A stretch of DNA of 64,000 nt from Coprinus comatus (lineage: Eukaryota; Basidiomycota; Agaricomycetes; Agaricales; Agaricaceae): NCBI GenBank assembly GCA_034638255.1, contig JAWPGT010000012.1, positions 434,001-498,000 of the forward strand, read 5' to 3'. Under the pieces are notes generated by a model. It had not been told where the DNA came from. It did not search any database and saw only the letters and a list, made by a program, of their open reading frames with translations. The position numbers were made by a program, and so were the translations under genes. Of this stretch, positions 10,253-23,881 are shown in pieces. How positions within the stretch are numbered: position 1 is the stretch's first letter; the number at the start of each line of letters is the position of its first letter.

Positions 10253-12325
10253 ATGCCATCGTCGGCCAGGAAGAGCAGTGTCGGTGGTGCACGCCGTAGC
10301 ATCCAGAAAGCCCACATTCCATACAGAGGCGACAATCCAGAGGTTGGAAAGAAGACCGGCATCGCTGTCCAACATGTAGAACGTATGTCCGATGGCTTTG
10401 AGCCTTTCGAGGAACTCCTTCAACAGGCAGATAAACGCCCCCCACCGAAGCCTAAAGGAAGGAAGAGCACAAAACCCAAGTTACAGTTGCCAGAATTCGA
10501 CGAGGAGGATGGAGAACTTTCGATGGATATTGACGACAGTGAGTGTTATCTTTATTCCTTGGTTCCGAATGACAACATTGTCCCTTTTCGTAGGTCCCGT
10601 GAGATACCTTTCCAATGCACGCATTCCTTCTACTCCAATATCAAAGTTTTCAAATGCATCTACCCGCGCCGTCTCTCGAACAATCAACGTCGACTTTGAA
10701 GAGATCCCTTCCCCTCGTCCCCGCCCTTCAATATCCCGTATTGCTGCAAAGGCGGGACCATCCAGACTGGCAAACCGAATGCCTGAGAAATTGATCGAAC
10801 CAGATTCGGATTCGGACAATGAGCCAGCAGACTATGATGATGATATGGATATGACTCAAGTGCTAGACGGACAACATGATTATGGAGACGAAGAAGAGAG
10901 AGACGAATCCCCCCCTCGACGAAGTTCTCCCCGGAGGAAAAGCTTTGCTCAAATTGATGAGGAGAATATGAGCGAGGGTCAGCTAATATACCCTGAAGAC
11001 GATCTACCAGAAGAACCAGAAGAACCAGAAGAGGAGCCCCAGAGTCCAGCAAGGGATAAGGGAAAGAGAAAGGTACGCCTAGAGGATATTGAAGAAGAGG
11101 AAGAGGTGGAAGATGAAATTGTCAATGGACAATATGAATCTGAACATGAGCAAGAGCCTTCGCCACCGCCGAAGAAGAAACAGAAAAGAGGACAGGAAGA
11201 GCCAAAACAGAAAAAAACAACATCCACATCAAAGAAGGAGAACCGCGGTGAGTTCATTTTTACTAACAGACTTCACCTTTCTAAATCTGTCTACGTGATA
11301 GAAATAAGGGAGGGCGTGCGGCGAAGTAAACGTGAACATTATAAACCTCTGGAATGGTGGAGAGGCGAAAAGGTGGTTTATGGAAGAACAAATCACACGG
11401 GTCCAATCCTTGTCCCCACCATCAAAGAAATTCGACGAATACCAACCGATGCACCTCAACCTCTGGGTGCTGCTGCCAAGAAGAAACGGCGAGGATCAAC
11501 ACGAGCACGCAGCAAGAGTAGAGCGAGGGAAGAAACAGTGCCCCTGGCTTCCATAAATCCCGAAGAAGGTTGGGACGATGATACAGAGCCATTTGGCGAG
11601 GTCTGGGATGTGGACAAACAGGCGTTCGTCAGGAGACGTAAGTCCCTGATTACTTGTCTTAGATGGACCATACTCATCTACCCCAGGCATCGCATGGACG
11701 ACTTCCAGACTCAAACTCTCACAAGCCGGAAACAACGAATGGCTTTTCGAAAAGGTTTTTGGAGATTCGGATTTTGTGGCTGCTGGGCACTTAGTAATCC
11801 CTCCTGGTTCCCGTAAACCAACAAAGGCGACGAAAGACAATACATATGTGAGTCATTTTCCCAATGAACGCGCATTCCAATTCTGATTGCATTCGTTTTC
11901 AGATCTTCCTTGTCATGCAGGGCGCTGTAAACTTTAAAGTTCACGACGTCAGTAAAGTACTGTCTACAGGAGGCATGTTTATTGCTCCCCGAGGTGTGCC
12001 ACAATTCTTTGTCTTTTCAACGTGATCGCTCAAAAAATTCACAGGCAATACGTATTTTATTGAGAATATTTCACAACGGGATGCGAAACTCTTCTTCACG
12101 CAGGCAAGAAAGGTACCTCAAACTGATGAAGGTGTGGGAAGCGTTGCACCTACAACTCCTACGCAAAGGGCAAAAGCAAGAAAAGATGTAATGGAGGTTG
12201 TACGTTCTTCAAGCCCAAGCCATCCACCTGCTTCTTCAGCTGGTGGGAGAGTAGCAAGAAGTCTACCTCCAGCTTCTCGTAACCAAACCGGGAAAGGGAA
12301 ACGTGCACCTTCTGCGAAAATATAA
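10253..12325 (+). CDS. MIF2: CENP-C / Mif2 inner kinetochore protein
   Basis: Six exons (10253..10538, 10594..11247, 11302..11637, 11687..11847, 11903..11993, 12045..12325) give 602 aa in frame. CENP-C binds the CENP-A nucleosome and nucleates the kinetochore. The N-terminus (MPSSARKSSVGGARRS, then AHIPYRGDNPEVGKKTG, DGFEPFEELL) fits the Mif2 N-terminal domain. A long acidic and Pro/Ser-rich middle follows. The CENP-C motif is at residues ~314-340: GVRRSKREHYKPLEWWRGEK, the CENP-A-contacting Arg and Trp-Trp signature. GEVWDVDKQAFVRRR leads into the C-terminal cupin dimer domain (KVFGDSDFVAAGHLVIPPGS, STGGMFIAPRGNTYFIENIS, DAKLFFTQARK), with a ~55-residue basic tail. All hallmarks are intact, so this is the functional copy. 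A tandem paralogue lies 852 nt downstream. Confidence 0.96.
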
Positions 12326-13177
12326 ATCATCTTCATTGGGTTTTTTTTTGTTCTCCAAATTTTATTTCCATTATGCATTGTTCTTGTTCTTACTCTCATA
12401 GGGACCTTTTTGTTACCCTTTTGGTAATGGGTTTTATGGATATGTTTTTCATTTGGCAATATGTTTCTTCTCACAATCGCAATTTATGAACTTCGCTCTC
12501 TTCCCCCATTCATATATACTTATTTGTTCAATAACTTATTCTTTTTCTTATGTGTTTCTTGTTTGTTACTCATAGCAATTTCTCTCTTGGTTTAGATCAC
12601 ACGCCAATTGACAACCCGCAAACAGAATTCTTCTGACTTCAAACTTTTGAGCCTGTTTTGATGTTCAATCATCATTCATTCGTACACATTGTTATACCAT
12701 AACCCTTTTTTTTTTTTTTGAAAAACACCATTTGTAGAAATACGATATACAAATATGATAACGATGAAAAATGTGTTATTTATTGGGGATATATGCTATT
12801 CTTCTGTATGTATTTTCTTGCAAGTGTTCTATTTCTATTTCTTTTCTCTTTTTCTCTTTTTTCCCCCCCTTTCTCTCTCTTTCATGTGCATACACACACA
12901 TTGGGGAGTATTTCTAGCTCTAGTACTCATAGTCCTGCAAGGCGACAAAGGTTCGACTCGGAGCCGTTGAGCTTTTGATTACCCTGTAGGGTCTATAAAT
13001 TTATTGTTCAAGTACTCACTCAACCTGAGTCATTCTGCCTTTTCATTTCGAAGTTGGCTGAAATCACGCGTTCTAATCTTATTCAGTGGCTCACTTATTT
13101 AAAATAGCTACTCTCTCTCTCTCTCTTATATTGAATCTTAATGCACTAAAATCTTCAAGAGAATCTCAAAGGACAAC
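12326..13177. other. intergenic between CENP-C and its paralogue
   Basis: T-rich 3' flank with poly-T/C runs (about 12700-12720 and 12830-12890) and a CT microsatellite (13111-13126). A single ACGCGT lies at 13066..13071. No ORF is supported. Confidence 0.5.
13066..13071. promoter_or_regulatory. single ACGCGT upstream of CENP-C-like paralogue
   Basis: One MCB-like hexamer 107 nt before the paralogue's start codon. A six-base motif can arise by chance. It is listed because the other two CENP-C-family loci here carry the same motif at a similar distance. Confidence 0.3.
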
Positions 13178-14437
13178 ATGGAAATGGAGACAATGGAGGC
13201 ATCAATCGTAACGATCAAATCCGAACTTCAAGATCTTCATGACAGTAACATTCACAATTTGAAGATACCAGCAGGTGGAAACGATATAAACATAACAACA
13301 ACAACTTTGAAAGACGAAAAAGAGGAAGAGATGAAACCGGCGGCATTGTCAATGGTATCCACATCCACAGACCAAAGTATTACCGCAGGAGACAAAATGA
13401 AAAAGTTAATTGAAGAGGGAATGAAGGAGGTTGAAGTAAATGGGAATGAACTTGAAGAAGTGAAATTAGGAGATGTAATTCTTGAAAAAGATAAAAGGAT
13501 GGATGAAGCAAAGCAGACATTAGAAAACAATGATATTACCTTCCTAGGAGCTATACCTTCAAGACAAGAAATCCAAGATTCGTTGATGAAACTTGCGAAA
13601 CATAACGCAGTTACTGGGGAGATGGCAAAATTACTCGAAGCATTAGCAATTACTATTGGGACGGAGGAGTCTGAAAAGTCAGAACTAAATATGCCACCGA
13701 AAGAGCGTCTGAAAGAGGTGGAGGAGGACGTCGTTCAAAGTACAGGCTTAGGAAGTGACCTTGTTTGTTCTCCCAAGGGGAGACGGCAAGAATCAATCAG
13801 CGATACCGTTTCAAGTGACGGAACCCAGCCTACTGGTGGCATCGACATTCAGAGAAGCCGGGACGACGAAACCGATCTCATTGGCGAAGTCTGGGATGTA
13901 GAGAGGCAAACAATTGTCAGAAGACGTAGGCTAAGCACTTCACAATTAGTATACTCATATCTGCTTACATTTACCAGGAATTGTATGGCCCACTTCCAGG
14001 CACATCTGTTTCACACACACAAAATCGGGTTGGATTTTCGAGAAAATTTTCGGAGATTCGGATTTCATGGCTGCTGGACAACTCTTAATTCCCCCTTGTT
14101 CCTCTAAACCAAGAAAAGCCACGAGAGATAACACATATGTTAGTAGATTCTTCATAAAAACATCCTCTCATAGGGCCTAACAAATGGTCGGTTCTCAGGT
14201 TTTTTTCGTCATTGAAGGTACTGTGAAGTTTGTTATTGGCAATAACAACAAGGTGTTATCTACAGGAGGCATGTGTTGGGTTCCTCGAGGTATGTCATGA
14301 TTTCTGCACATTTACATTAAACTAACTCTTCTGCAGGCAATACATATGGAATTACGAATATAGGTCGACGAGATGCAAAGCTCCACTTCACACAGGCTCG
14401 GAGAGTGCCAGAGCTATTATGTGCAACCCAAATATAG
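13178..14437 (+). CDS. CENP-C-like paralogue: novel N-terminus plus cupin domain, no CENP-C motif
   Basis: Four exons (13178..13925, 13978..14138, 14199..14289, 14337..14437) give 366 aa. Exons 2 and 3 are 161 and 91 nt, exactly the lengths of CENP-C exons 4 and 5, with the same intron phases. The C-terminal half aligns with CENP-C: LIGEVWDVERQTIVRRR, FEKIFGDSDFMAAGQLLIPP, VFFVIEGTVKFVIG, STGGMCWVPRGNTYGITNIG, RRDAKLHFTQARR. The tail is short (VPELLCATQI). The N-terminal ~240 residues are unrelated, charged and partly helical, with TFLGAIPSRQEIQDSLMKLA, and lack the RRSKR...WW CENP-C motif. It therefore keeps the dimerisation fold but not the CENP-A-binding motif. It could heterodimerise with CENP-C or do something else. 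The splice structure is intact, which argues for a live gene. Confidence 0.85.
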
Positions 14438-17400
14438 AGAATATTGTGGACCTTCCACCCAACAACTTGACACTGCTGCACTAGCCGAGTCTCTCGTTGT
14501 AGATACAATATCCGCAGTATAAACCTGACGGACAACTGTCTGTACTGTCAGTACTTCAAGCTACAAGCTCATTTATAACTACACCAACGAAATCCTAAAA
14601 GCGAATAAATTTCCTAAATTCATGTTCCAGTGATAATTCAAATATTCAAGCTTCTGTTGGATATTACATCATATGACATAGTTGTAGATATAAATGTATG
14701 TACCCATCGACAATATAACTCGTATATATCATCATCTCTAAATTATTCTATATTTACTAGCTGATGCATCCAGCGTTCGGTATCAAACGAACATGTCAGG
14801 GATGCAAGAATATCACAGATGTTTGACGAAAGTAATAAAACTCCAAATCGAAGCCAACTAGTTCCAAGAGAGACCTCAACGATGACATCAATGATGAAGT
14901 GTGAATGGAAACCTTGCCAAAAACATGAACGTTGAACCAAAACCGAGAATGTCGGTAAATCGGTGAAGTCATAGGAGCGACTGGAAAGCCTACACGAAAA
15001 GAGGCGGAGAGTGTTCATATTTATGCTCTGTAGATAGGTGGTAATAACTGTGCGGGGTACTCCAGAGGTACCCACACTCCGCACGAATCTATTTTGAGGA
15101 CAATGATTCCGGAGGGTGTGGAACCTTCTAGTCACAGAATACGACACCCATTTTCTCAAGTGTCGCACTACAAGACGTCATAACAGCGCCCTTTGACTTC
15201 GCCAAGTTTCCCATTGTTGGAGAAACGAAGCGTCGGGAACAACAAGCATATTTCGGAACGATGGTGCTTGTGGAATAATGTGTGTTCTTTCAAGCCCGAC
15301 TCCATTGGCGTGAAGGAAACTGCCAATTATGTTCTATTTTTTGCTTTTTCATCACCGGGGCTTTCATCAAGATAATTCCCGATGTCATCGAGATATCATC
15401 AAGAATTACGGAGGATTGGGCGTACTGATTAACAGATAGACCTAGCGTGAGACGATATTTCAAGGATGTGATTCGGTAATTTGTTTAAAACCAATGGCGA
15501 TCATTTCCGGTGTTCTTCCCTTCTATGTTGACATTGTGTTGTTTTTGGGATAACATAGAAGCTACATATGATCAAGAAGCAGTCTAGTCCAGACCATCAT
15601 AGAGCTCGGTCCACCTATGTGAGAGAACGATGAGTTATAGCATATGCAAAAGAAAAGGCCGTTGAGGAAGTGGATTGTTCACCGGTGGGTATGGGATCTT
15701 GATAAGCAACTCCCATGATCGTGATGCGGGGTTAACAGAAACTTCAATGCTGTACAGTCAGCTGAAGTTCGACCTAATAAACTATTCTTGTAAGCAACAA
15801 CTTCTCACTGACAGAACATCAGACAAGCCTTACCAACCCATGAACTTCTTATTCATCCCATCGGACAATCCAGCTCACTTGCCAACTCCCGACCAAATTC
15901 GAAGTTCTTCTCCATCTTGATAACCCAGGCGCACCTCGGCCTCTAGAACCCAACTGGATATCGATAATGATGCTACCATTCATCAAACATATTCATCAAG
16001 TCCTATTTTTGGAAAACAACAAGGGAGCTCGGAACGAACGTTAGTGTAAGGAAACCCCTCCACCCTAGACCTAGAACATATACTAAAGCGTGGCTTCAAC
16101 GAGACTATGTGGGTCGACTATAGTATTCTCATAGCATGAACGTGGTGTTTGGAAGTCTGTTACCACCAGCTTCGACTCTAGAGCCTCATATAACATCTTA
16201 AGCCACAGAAAATGGAACAAGGCCATTCGGGAGAAGTCAAAGTCTAAGAGAATGAAAGTTGTAGAGCTTGTACCCATTTCGGATGGCATCAAAATGTATG
16301 CTTTAATAAGTGTGCCACTTATTCACGGTGAGGCACAATGAGAGTCTTCGGGCTATGCATGCAATAATTACTTGACGAGACCAAGTGCGAGCGAGGCATA
16401 CTCTGAGTTGCACTTTGATTCGCATAACGTTCATATATAAATTGCAACTCGCCTTGCTTTATTAATCACCATCATACGAAAAAATGCGCAAAAAAGTGGT
16501 CCTATTCTATTATCCATCAACATCGATAACTTAAACGGAAACTCACTTTCCATGCTCAAGAATCGACCCGACTAGCTATTTTAGGATGCACAATGATTTC
16601 TCCCGATTTCTCAGGCATCAATAGGATAGAGAAGACCTCCATTTACACAAAGCGCATAAAGCCAGCCTCAGGAGACCCGACAACCTCGCCAGCTTGTGTG
16701 CTATGGTGCAATCAGCTGCAAATTTCTAATCATCAATTTGCTGATTCACCCCCAAAGAGAATGAATCGTGTGACGTGGGAGAGAAAGTTGGCTCACCGCT
16801 GAATCATCACATTGTTAATGGCCCATCCATCACCACGATTACATCCCTGTTTTTTCTACCTTATCAAGTTCATATCCGCAACAATATCAATCGCAATACC
16901 TAGGAGCTACCAATAATAGTGACCCCAAGAATGAAGAGGAATACTAGCTCTAGCCAAGAATTAATCAAAGATTGCGAACTTTCCTAGGGGCACATCAATG
17001 ATTCACGGAAGAGAATTACTGATAGTGATAAGATGAAACGATATGGCTTTCATAGGCTTTCACAAGGATCGTTATATCGTTAACCGGTACGGTAAATAAA
17101 GTCAAGTCCGGATGAGTACCCCCGTCGACTCGCGTGGCCGGTTATATTGATTAGATTTGAATTTCGGACATGATCACGGTATTCCGAACCAGTAGGAATG
17201 AGGAAGGTTTGTGAACGGATCAGAATCGGAGAATGAGTATTGGGGGTCCTGAAGCCAGGGAAGAAAAAGGGTCAGTGATAAAATGCTGGGGACGAACTGG
17301 GGAGGTGGTTCAAGTCCATGATTAGAACTTTTAGACAACAAGTAGTGATCGGTGACCATCGTTGATCGACGGTCAAGTTGGAGATGAAAGTGTTGAATAA

Positions 17401-20400
17401 GATTATAATCTGGTTATTTTGGTGATTAGGCGTCACATTAGTTCTCTCTATTATATACTACACAGCTCACAAGGAGTTGCGTATGCTTTTCTTTTTCGAC
17501 TTTCCTCTCGTCATGTTACTATTTTTGGAGCGACGAGAGAAGGCCTTTTGAAGTCAGACGATGTGTCACCCCATCCGTAAGGAAGACGAATTCCATTTTG
17601 AATCTACGAACCAATTGAGAGAACGCTTAGAGTAGAGGAAAGAAGGCAAGCAAGCTCCCCTACGGCGCAAGAATCTTTTGTATAACCACCACAGTGCACA
17701 ATAAAACACGTGTAAGGTTGCATACTTCAAGCAACCCACATCAGACCCATAAGCCTCGTGTTTCTTTTTAATAAACCCCAACTTCTTCCATATACTCTCC
17801 AGCAATTACGACGAAGGCGCCGCTTCAGGTTAACAGCACCTTGTACTTTCTGATCGAAGCCTTTACTGCCTACTTGCCTTGAGCAAAACAGGTGTTCAAA
17901 GGCGCTGAACCATTAACACTGCACCAGCAAGGCAATGCTCCTGCACCTAACGCACCGCGCAAAGCTGTTGAAGTCGATATTGTGTGGTAGTAGTACCACT
18001 ACTATGTCATTGAACAATAACATCCCCACAGCCACTATTGTCAATAAGTTGGCATAGTTGTCTAAGTCAAGTTTGTGAATCCCACACTCTAAATCCTGAA
18101 ACCAGTTCTACGGCGTCTCCAATGACCAGGGAGGTGTCCTATATAGAACATTCTTCCGGAGTCATAGAATAAGAATACTTTTGTATGGATGGATGGTGGC
18201 ACAATATCCCTATAACATACGAGCACAGCCAGCAGGGTACTGGAAACCCCCGAGGGATCGACTACGTCGCAACGCCTTTTATTCTCAAAGAAAAAGGGAC
18301 CACAGGGACCAGATAGATATTAGATTTCGTCTGCAATGCCGAAATTGAAAATAGGGTGTTGTTTTGGGGGGAAGTGCGAGTGGTTCAGATTTGATTCACC
18401 GGTGATAAACGCAAAAACTCGTTCATTTGGTACGGGGCTCGGTTGTATCGCATTAGACACCGTTAACGATTCGAGCTGGTCGTAAGAGTGGAAGGATTGG
18501 CTCTGGCTTGTGTAAAGATAGATTTCGTGCCTACACAACGTTTGGGCCGGCTCGGTTCCATGCGTGAAGCTCGTTGAAGATTTGTGAGAGAAATGAAAAT
18601 GACATAGCTACACGCGAAAACCGCGATAAGATAACATATGTGTTTCATCAACCTAGAAAAAAAAACGTGTACTGCGCAACCTTAATCTGATACGTCTGTC
18701 AATAATGAAGCTTCTGGAAGTAATTATGGTTAATAAGTCTGTTGCAATAGTACACGTTCCACGATGAAAGATGCTCGTGGCTATTACACGTGGGGTTTGA
18801 TCATGATAAAAGAGCGCTAGATAATATGTGATTTATCAAATAAGACAAAAATAAACGAACCCACTCGCAATCATAATCGTAATCTTGATCAATTGGCAGC
18901 GGATCAGTTGAAGCCCCCACAATACCTAGATTTCGTCGCCTTATTTTCCTTCCATCGATCCCATTTTTCATCTCAAACACAGTGGGTCGTGGTTAAAGAA
19001 ACCATGGGGGGAAGCAAAAGCCAATAAAGATACCGTCAACCCCGCGTTATTTGTGACAATGAATATTTTTGTGCAATCACAAAAACCCTCAACCACCCTG
19101 CATGTACATATTTCTTTATAATGAAATGGGAAACCAAACCAACGTGTTACGTCCGCCGTCACTGTAATCAATGATCCCCTGAGACCATTAATGTACTATC
19201 AATGACGCAACACGAAGTTGTCCCCTGTGGGATATTTCAGTCGTAGTCACGGTTATAGGAGATGTGACATCATCGCAGGTATGGACAGATATCGGACAGA
19301 TATCCTGGAAATCGATGTGGACAGTGATAACGAGAAAATCTAATCACGGAGAAGGCACCGGGCTGATATGACGACAGGTAAAGGTAATTGATGGAGCACA
19401 ACAACAGAAGGAAATACCATGGCATAGAACATGCTTTTCAGGTGGATTGCCGAGGAGACCTTGTATTGTATGGCACCTGCCCTTCGAAATGACCAACTAG
19501 GATGATTCATGGACTATAAATGCCTGTCTAAGTTTCCTTTCTAACTGAATTAAGTTTTGTAATGAGTGTATGAGCAGCTTTGTTCCGGATATTGGCGAAG
19601 ACTCAATGAGGCCTTATGTTGTATATAACTCTAACTCACCATGAATTAACCCTTTCACCTTTGTATCAGAGACAAGACCCGCGGAAAACAAGAAGAATGA
19701 ACCATATGGACAATCAGAAACCCTCAGTTCAAAAGAACCTAAAATAGCTTCCTCTCGCAGGTTCAAGGTGAGCCTGAGCAACTAGAAGTAAGCTCCTGTT
19801 GTTCAACGTTCAGATGGAAAAAAGAATCCATGAAGATGAATGATGGAATCCCTACATCGACATCGAATCCGCTTGGCGTGCGGTACGTTGGGTCGGACCA
19901 TGGACCATGTCAATGTTAGATGGAGGTGTGTGCGGGAAGGGGTAGTGGTCTACACACATAGCCGGAGCGCTTGATATAATCATTTCTGCAGACCAAGTTG
20001 TATAGTATCATAAATGACAACTTAAGCGAATAAAAGACGAAAGTTGGAGTGATTAGATATGATTTTGGAAGCGACTAAAACTAGAAGCCTTATCTTTGTA
20101 TGGGACCAGCGCACAAGATGTGATTGTATCCATTGCGGTATTCTAGAAATAAGTATAACCACTATTTGATTTGGGAGTATCATTTATGGGTGTACATTTT
20201 AAAGACAGTCGGAGGTTTAGTTCGTTCGAAGCATTGTGGATCGGTGTAAGTATGAGGTGGAGTCGAGTATCCCGACACATTCACATTTCTTCTGTAGTCG
20301 GAAATAGAGCTGAAGAGAGTAGAACGTAAGTTCGGGGTGGATACCATCATCGAAACTTCGTACTCCCGACCTCCTGTCATGGTTCTATTCCAAAAATGCA

Positions 20401-23400
20401 TTCGCTTTCCGCGTGTCTCCCGAGTTTCCAAAAGGTTAGGAGTACAGGAGGTATGAGCGCCGAGCATAGAATCAATATATGCGCGCGATACCCCGCATAT
20501 ATGCAGTATGCGGGGATTTGGGCTGAGAGTTGTCTTCCAAAATAGGATAGGTGGGTGGGGGTACGGACTTCGAAGGGAAGAGTTGATAGTATTTTCTCAA
20601 CTAGAACGTTCTAAATCGCCAATGAACAAATTAAGAGCCACGAGATGATAAACGTGATGGTAGCACTCACTCTTTACATATTCTAGTGGAAAAATGTAGG
20701 CGGGAAGGGGATTTAACTATTGGCGTTTAAATGGCAAGAGAAGAAAGGTATTAAGCGGCTTTCTGAGGTGCTGAAGAAGTTGAGGCTAGCACCCAATTTC
20801 TAAAACAGAAAACGTATCATCCGGAGAGTTTAAAGAAGTCAGAACACAGATAAGTCAAGTTATGACTTATAGACGAGTATGTGTGAGTGGTTTAAAGAGA
20901 ATACCACGCGCCATATTGCTTATTGTTAAAGAAACCCTAACCTGAACCGCTGCCATAAGAGGAAATGGCGAGAGATTCGGACGAATCAACGACCTGGTTC
21001 ACTATTTCCTAATTGGGCCCAACTCGTGTCTCACACATTTGGATTTATTTCTCATCCATCAAAGCGCAGGGCGCTTAGATTATTGATACTTACAAGTATA
21101 AATCACTAATCACCTCAATACTTATTTATCAGCGTAAGGAATGTTACAGATGCTTATGCGAGTGTAGACTCCGCGTTGGACCCTTTCTCTTTAATCCGAG
21201 GTTGATTCTCTCACCCTCGCTTCAAAGAGCTTCGGGGCTCAGTTCATGGAGAAAAGCCAAACACGACTCGCGACACCCGGTATACCTCCTCGTATTCTTC
21301 CTTACCCTTGAGTACCAGTAAGCTCATTCTAGGTGTGAGACGAAGGTCGGTGAAATGAAAAGGCGAGCGTACAGAATGATTCTTGATAGTTCGGCAATGG
21401 ATGAGCCGCTGGTAGAGGAGATAAGATAAGATATTCTCGAACGGATAAGATTATCAGTATCCCATTCCAGAAATGAGATAATCACACCGAACTCATCCTT
21501 GGATCCGTTCATCGCTGCTTTTCCCCACATTCCCAAACAAGTCGAGTTCCAATAATCCATTCTCATCACCACATTTTCACAGCCTTTGCCTCATGTACTA
21601 CCACTCTATGAGCAATTGCGATAACACAAAAGCCTGCTTCACCTACATTTGCTCGGTTCGCGTACAGCCACAAAGCTCAACATCTGACCCTCATAAAAAC
21701 AACCATGGAAGTCTTTCATAGAATGTCTCAGCAGAACATCGAAACATACCCGAGTCACTCCTATGAGCATGACTAGGAAGCAGATAACTAGACCGTATCA
21801 TAAGACCAGTAGATCCGTGAGTGAATGACTCAGTTGAATACTGCTTCTGCAGAGCCTCGAATCGAATCGAAATTCTTGATACTGATACTAGCCAACACCT
21901 TTCCGAATCCCGAGCCTCGAGGTCGTGGGCTAGGGCTTGTTTCCCATGACAGAGCGATCGCATCTATAGCTTTGTTCCTACAGTCTATGGCCACATGGAA
22001 CACGACCTGTGGAAGTCATCCTTGAGGCTACCACGATTATCTCTTTCTCGTGTTATACACCTAGGTAATCATGGTAGATATGGTATGATAGGAAATGTGA
22101 TACGCGTTTCTCTCCAACGAAGGTGAGATTGAGAGTAGATTGCGACTGGTCAATCAATGATACATGCTTAATCTACGTAGTAAATTATGGTGGTGCTCAG
22201 ATGCTTCGAAGGCATCTCCCGGTGAATGTACTATTAACCTGCAAAGAGATTATTGAAGTAAAGCATGATGCATGGTAATGTTCTGACCTGGGAGATGATC
22301 ATCGACGCGATTATCTATTAGATTAATCAAATGATCGTTAATTTTTGCTGTTCATTTGAACAATTCGAAACACAGAAGCTACATACATAATTACTTCTTC
22401 GTACTCTCCGGCAGCACTGACATTGTACCCCAAGCCCTGCTACATCATAGCCTTACTTATGGAGTCCACAACCGTGTTGTTCAGGCTCATCAAATAATAA
22501 TATTCAAATTCAATAATGCTTCTATGTATACAGCTCCAAGTTCTAGATTCAGGCTGTATGCAAGTCGTAACTGTAATTGTAGAGGAATAACACCTAATTG
22601 AGTGCCCCCTACTCTTACTTGGGACATTTCCCATGAGCTGCTTCCACGACCGCTGAACTCTCATCGTGGAAATACACCTGCTTCGATGTGAACACCAATG
22701 GCATGATATAGATACATCATATATTTTTGTGTGATAATATCCAAGTGCGGGAGTCGAGCCTTGTGATTTCTTGTAGCATCATCACATTATCCGCATATCG
22801 TGAAAAGGTACATTAGGGTACATTCGAGTGAGTATTGGAAATTTGCTTCAAGACTAGAAAAGTCTATATCTATATTTGCAATTTATCTGCGTGTCGTCAG
22901 TGGTTGATGTTTTATTATTAGCGCAGAAGAGACAATAAGTAATGACCTAGGCCTGTAATAACCTTCTGTGATATACTGGTAACATATTGAAGGTCACTGG
23001 GTTTCGTGGAATATAAAATTGGTTTTACGAGCTTGTAATTGTTTGCAGTGTGCTTAGCCCATAAGCAACTCTTGGCATATTGGTTTAACATTAAGAAACA
23101 GCAACAGACTGTGCTAAGTAGTAACGTAGCCAAAGTCGCCATATATGACGGTGATTCTAGGCTCCAAACGTGTATGGTCTATGCATCCTCGACGAAAATG
23201 AGGCAAAAAGTCGAAGATTACATCATATATGATAACAATGTCCCTCGAAAGAAATCTCCTAAATTGTTCGTACTCCAGAAAATACTGGACTGCAAACGGT
23301 ACTTCCTAGCAGTACGGAGGTCATGCAAGAATGACTCTATCCATGGATACTGATACCGTGTAGGTTTATTATTCAGGAAGATTGCTGAGAAAGCACCGAG

Positions 23401-23881
23401 GGTGAACCGCCGAGCGAAGGACAGATGGGAACGGACAGAACAACTTGGAAGAATCTGCAACGGGATGGGCCTCCGACTGAGTCAGACATATTTCCACCGT
23501 ATGATACGGCCGCTGATATTCGTTGAATGTTGCGGAGGTCGGCACATATCGGGTCGCAGGTAGAGAAAAAGTGTACAGATGGGATATTGCCGGACCGGAG
23601 GGAATATGATATTGTTGATTTGGCGAAAGAGAGGATGACTTGCAGGATGCCGGTGAGTATTCGTAGGTCTGGGTGCGTGGTGCGATAACTGCGGGTGATA
23701 TCGATACACGCAGCAAAAGCGAGATGGGCCAGGTGACATAAACCGAGCAGAAAACGCGGAGTGGGGGAGGCAGGAAGTGAACCAAGTCGGGGTGAGCCGG
23801 TTCAGGGCGGGGGGCGATCGAGATCTGTTGATTGGTGGTTTATATAAGGAAGAGTGAGTGATTGTTGAGTGACCATACACC
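14438..23881. other. gene-poor region (~9.4 kb)
   Basis: No convincing protein gene on either strand. Open stretches are short and of random-looking composition. The longest (14743..15168, minus, 141 codons) has no recognisable domain. I found no transposase, integrase or reverse-transcriptase motifs and no clear long terminal or inverted repeats by eye. Small direct repeats occur, such as ggacagatatc twice near 19283-19304. It is probably decayed repetitive or intergenic DNA. Confidence 0.5.
23841..23849 (+). promoter_or_regulatory. TATA box (tatataagg)
   Basis: A strong TATA match begins 41 nt before the start codon at 23882. It implies transcription starting very close to the ATG. TATA promoters in fungi often mark inducible genes. 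Confidence 0.5.

Noticed and set aside
10218..10445. Minus-strand frames over CENP-C exon 1
   Set aside because: Antisense shadows of a clearly coding exon.
12935..12975. tRNA T-arm-like ggttcgactcggagcc
   Set aside because: The flanks do not pair as a T arm and there is no D or anticodon arm upstream.
14743..15168. 141-codon minus-strand frame, considered as another F-box remnant
   Set aside because: It lacks the F-box and LVPGGRWLL-type blocks seen in the two accepted pseudogenes; similarity is not convincing.
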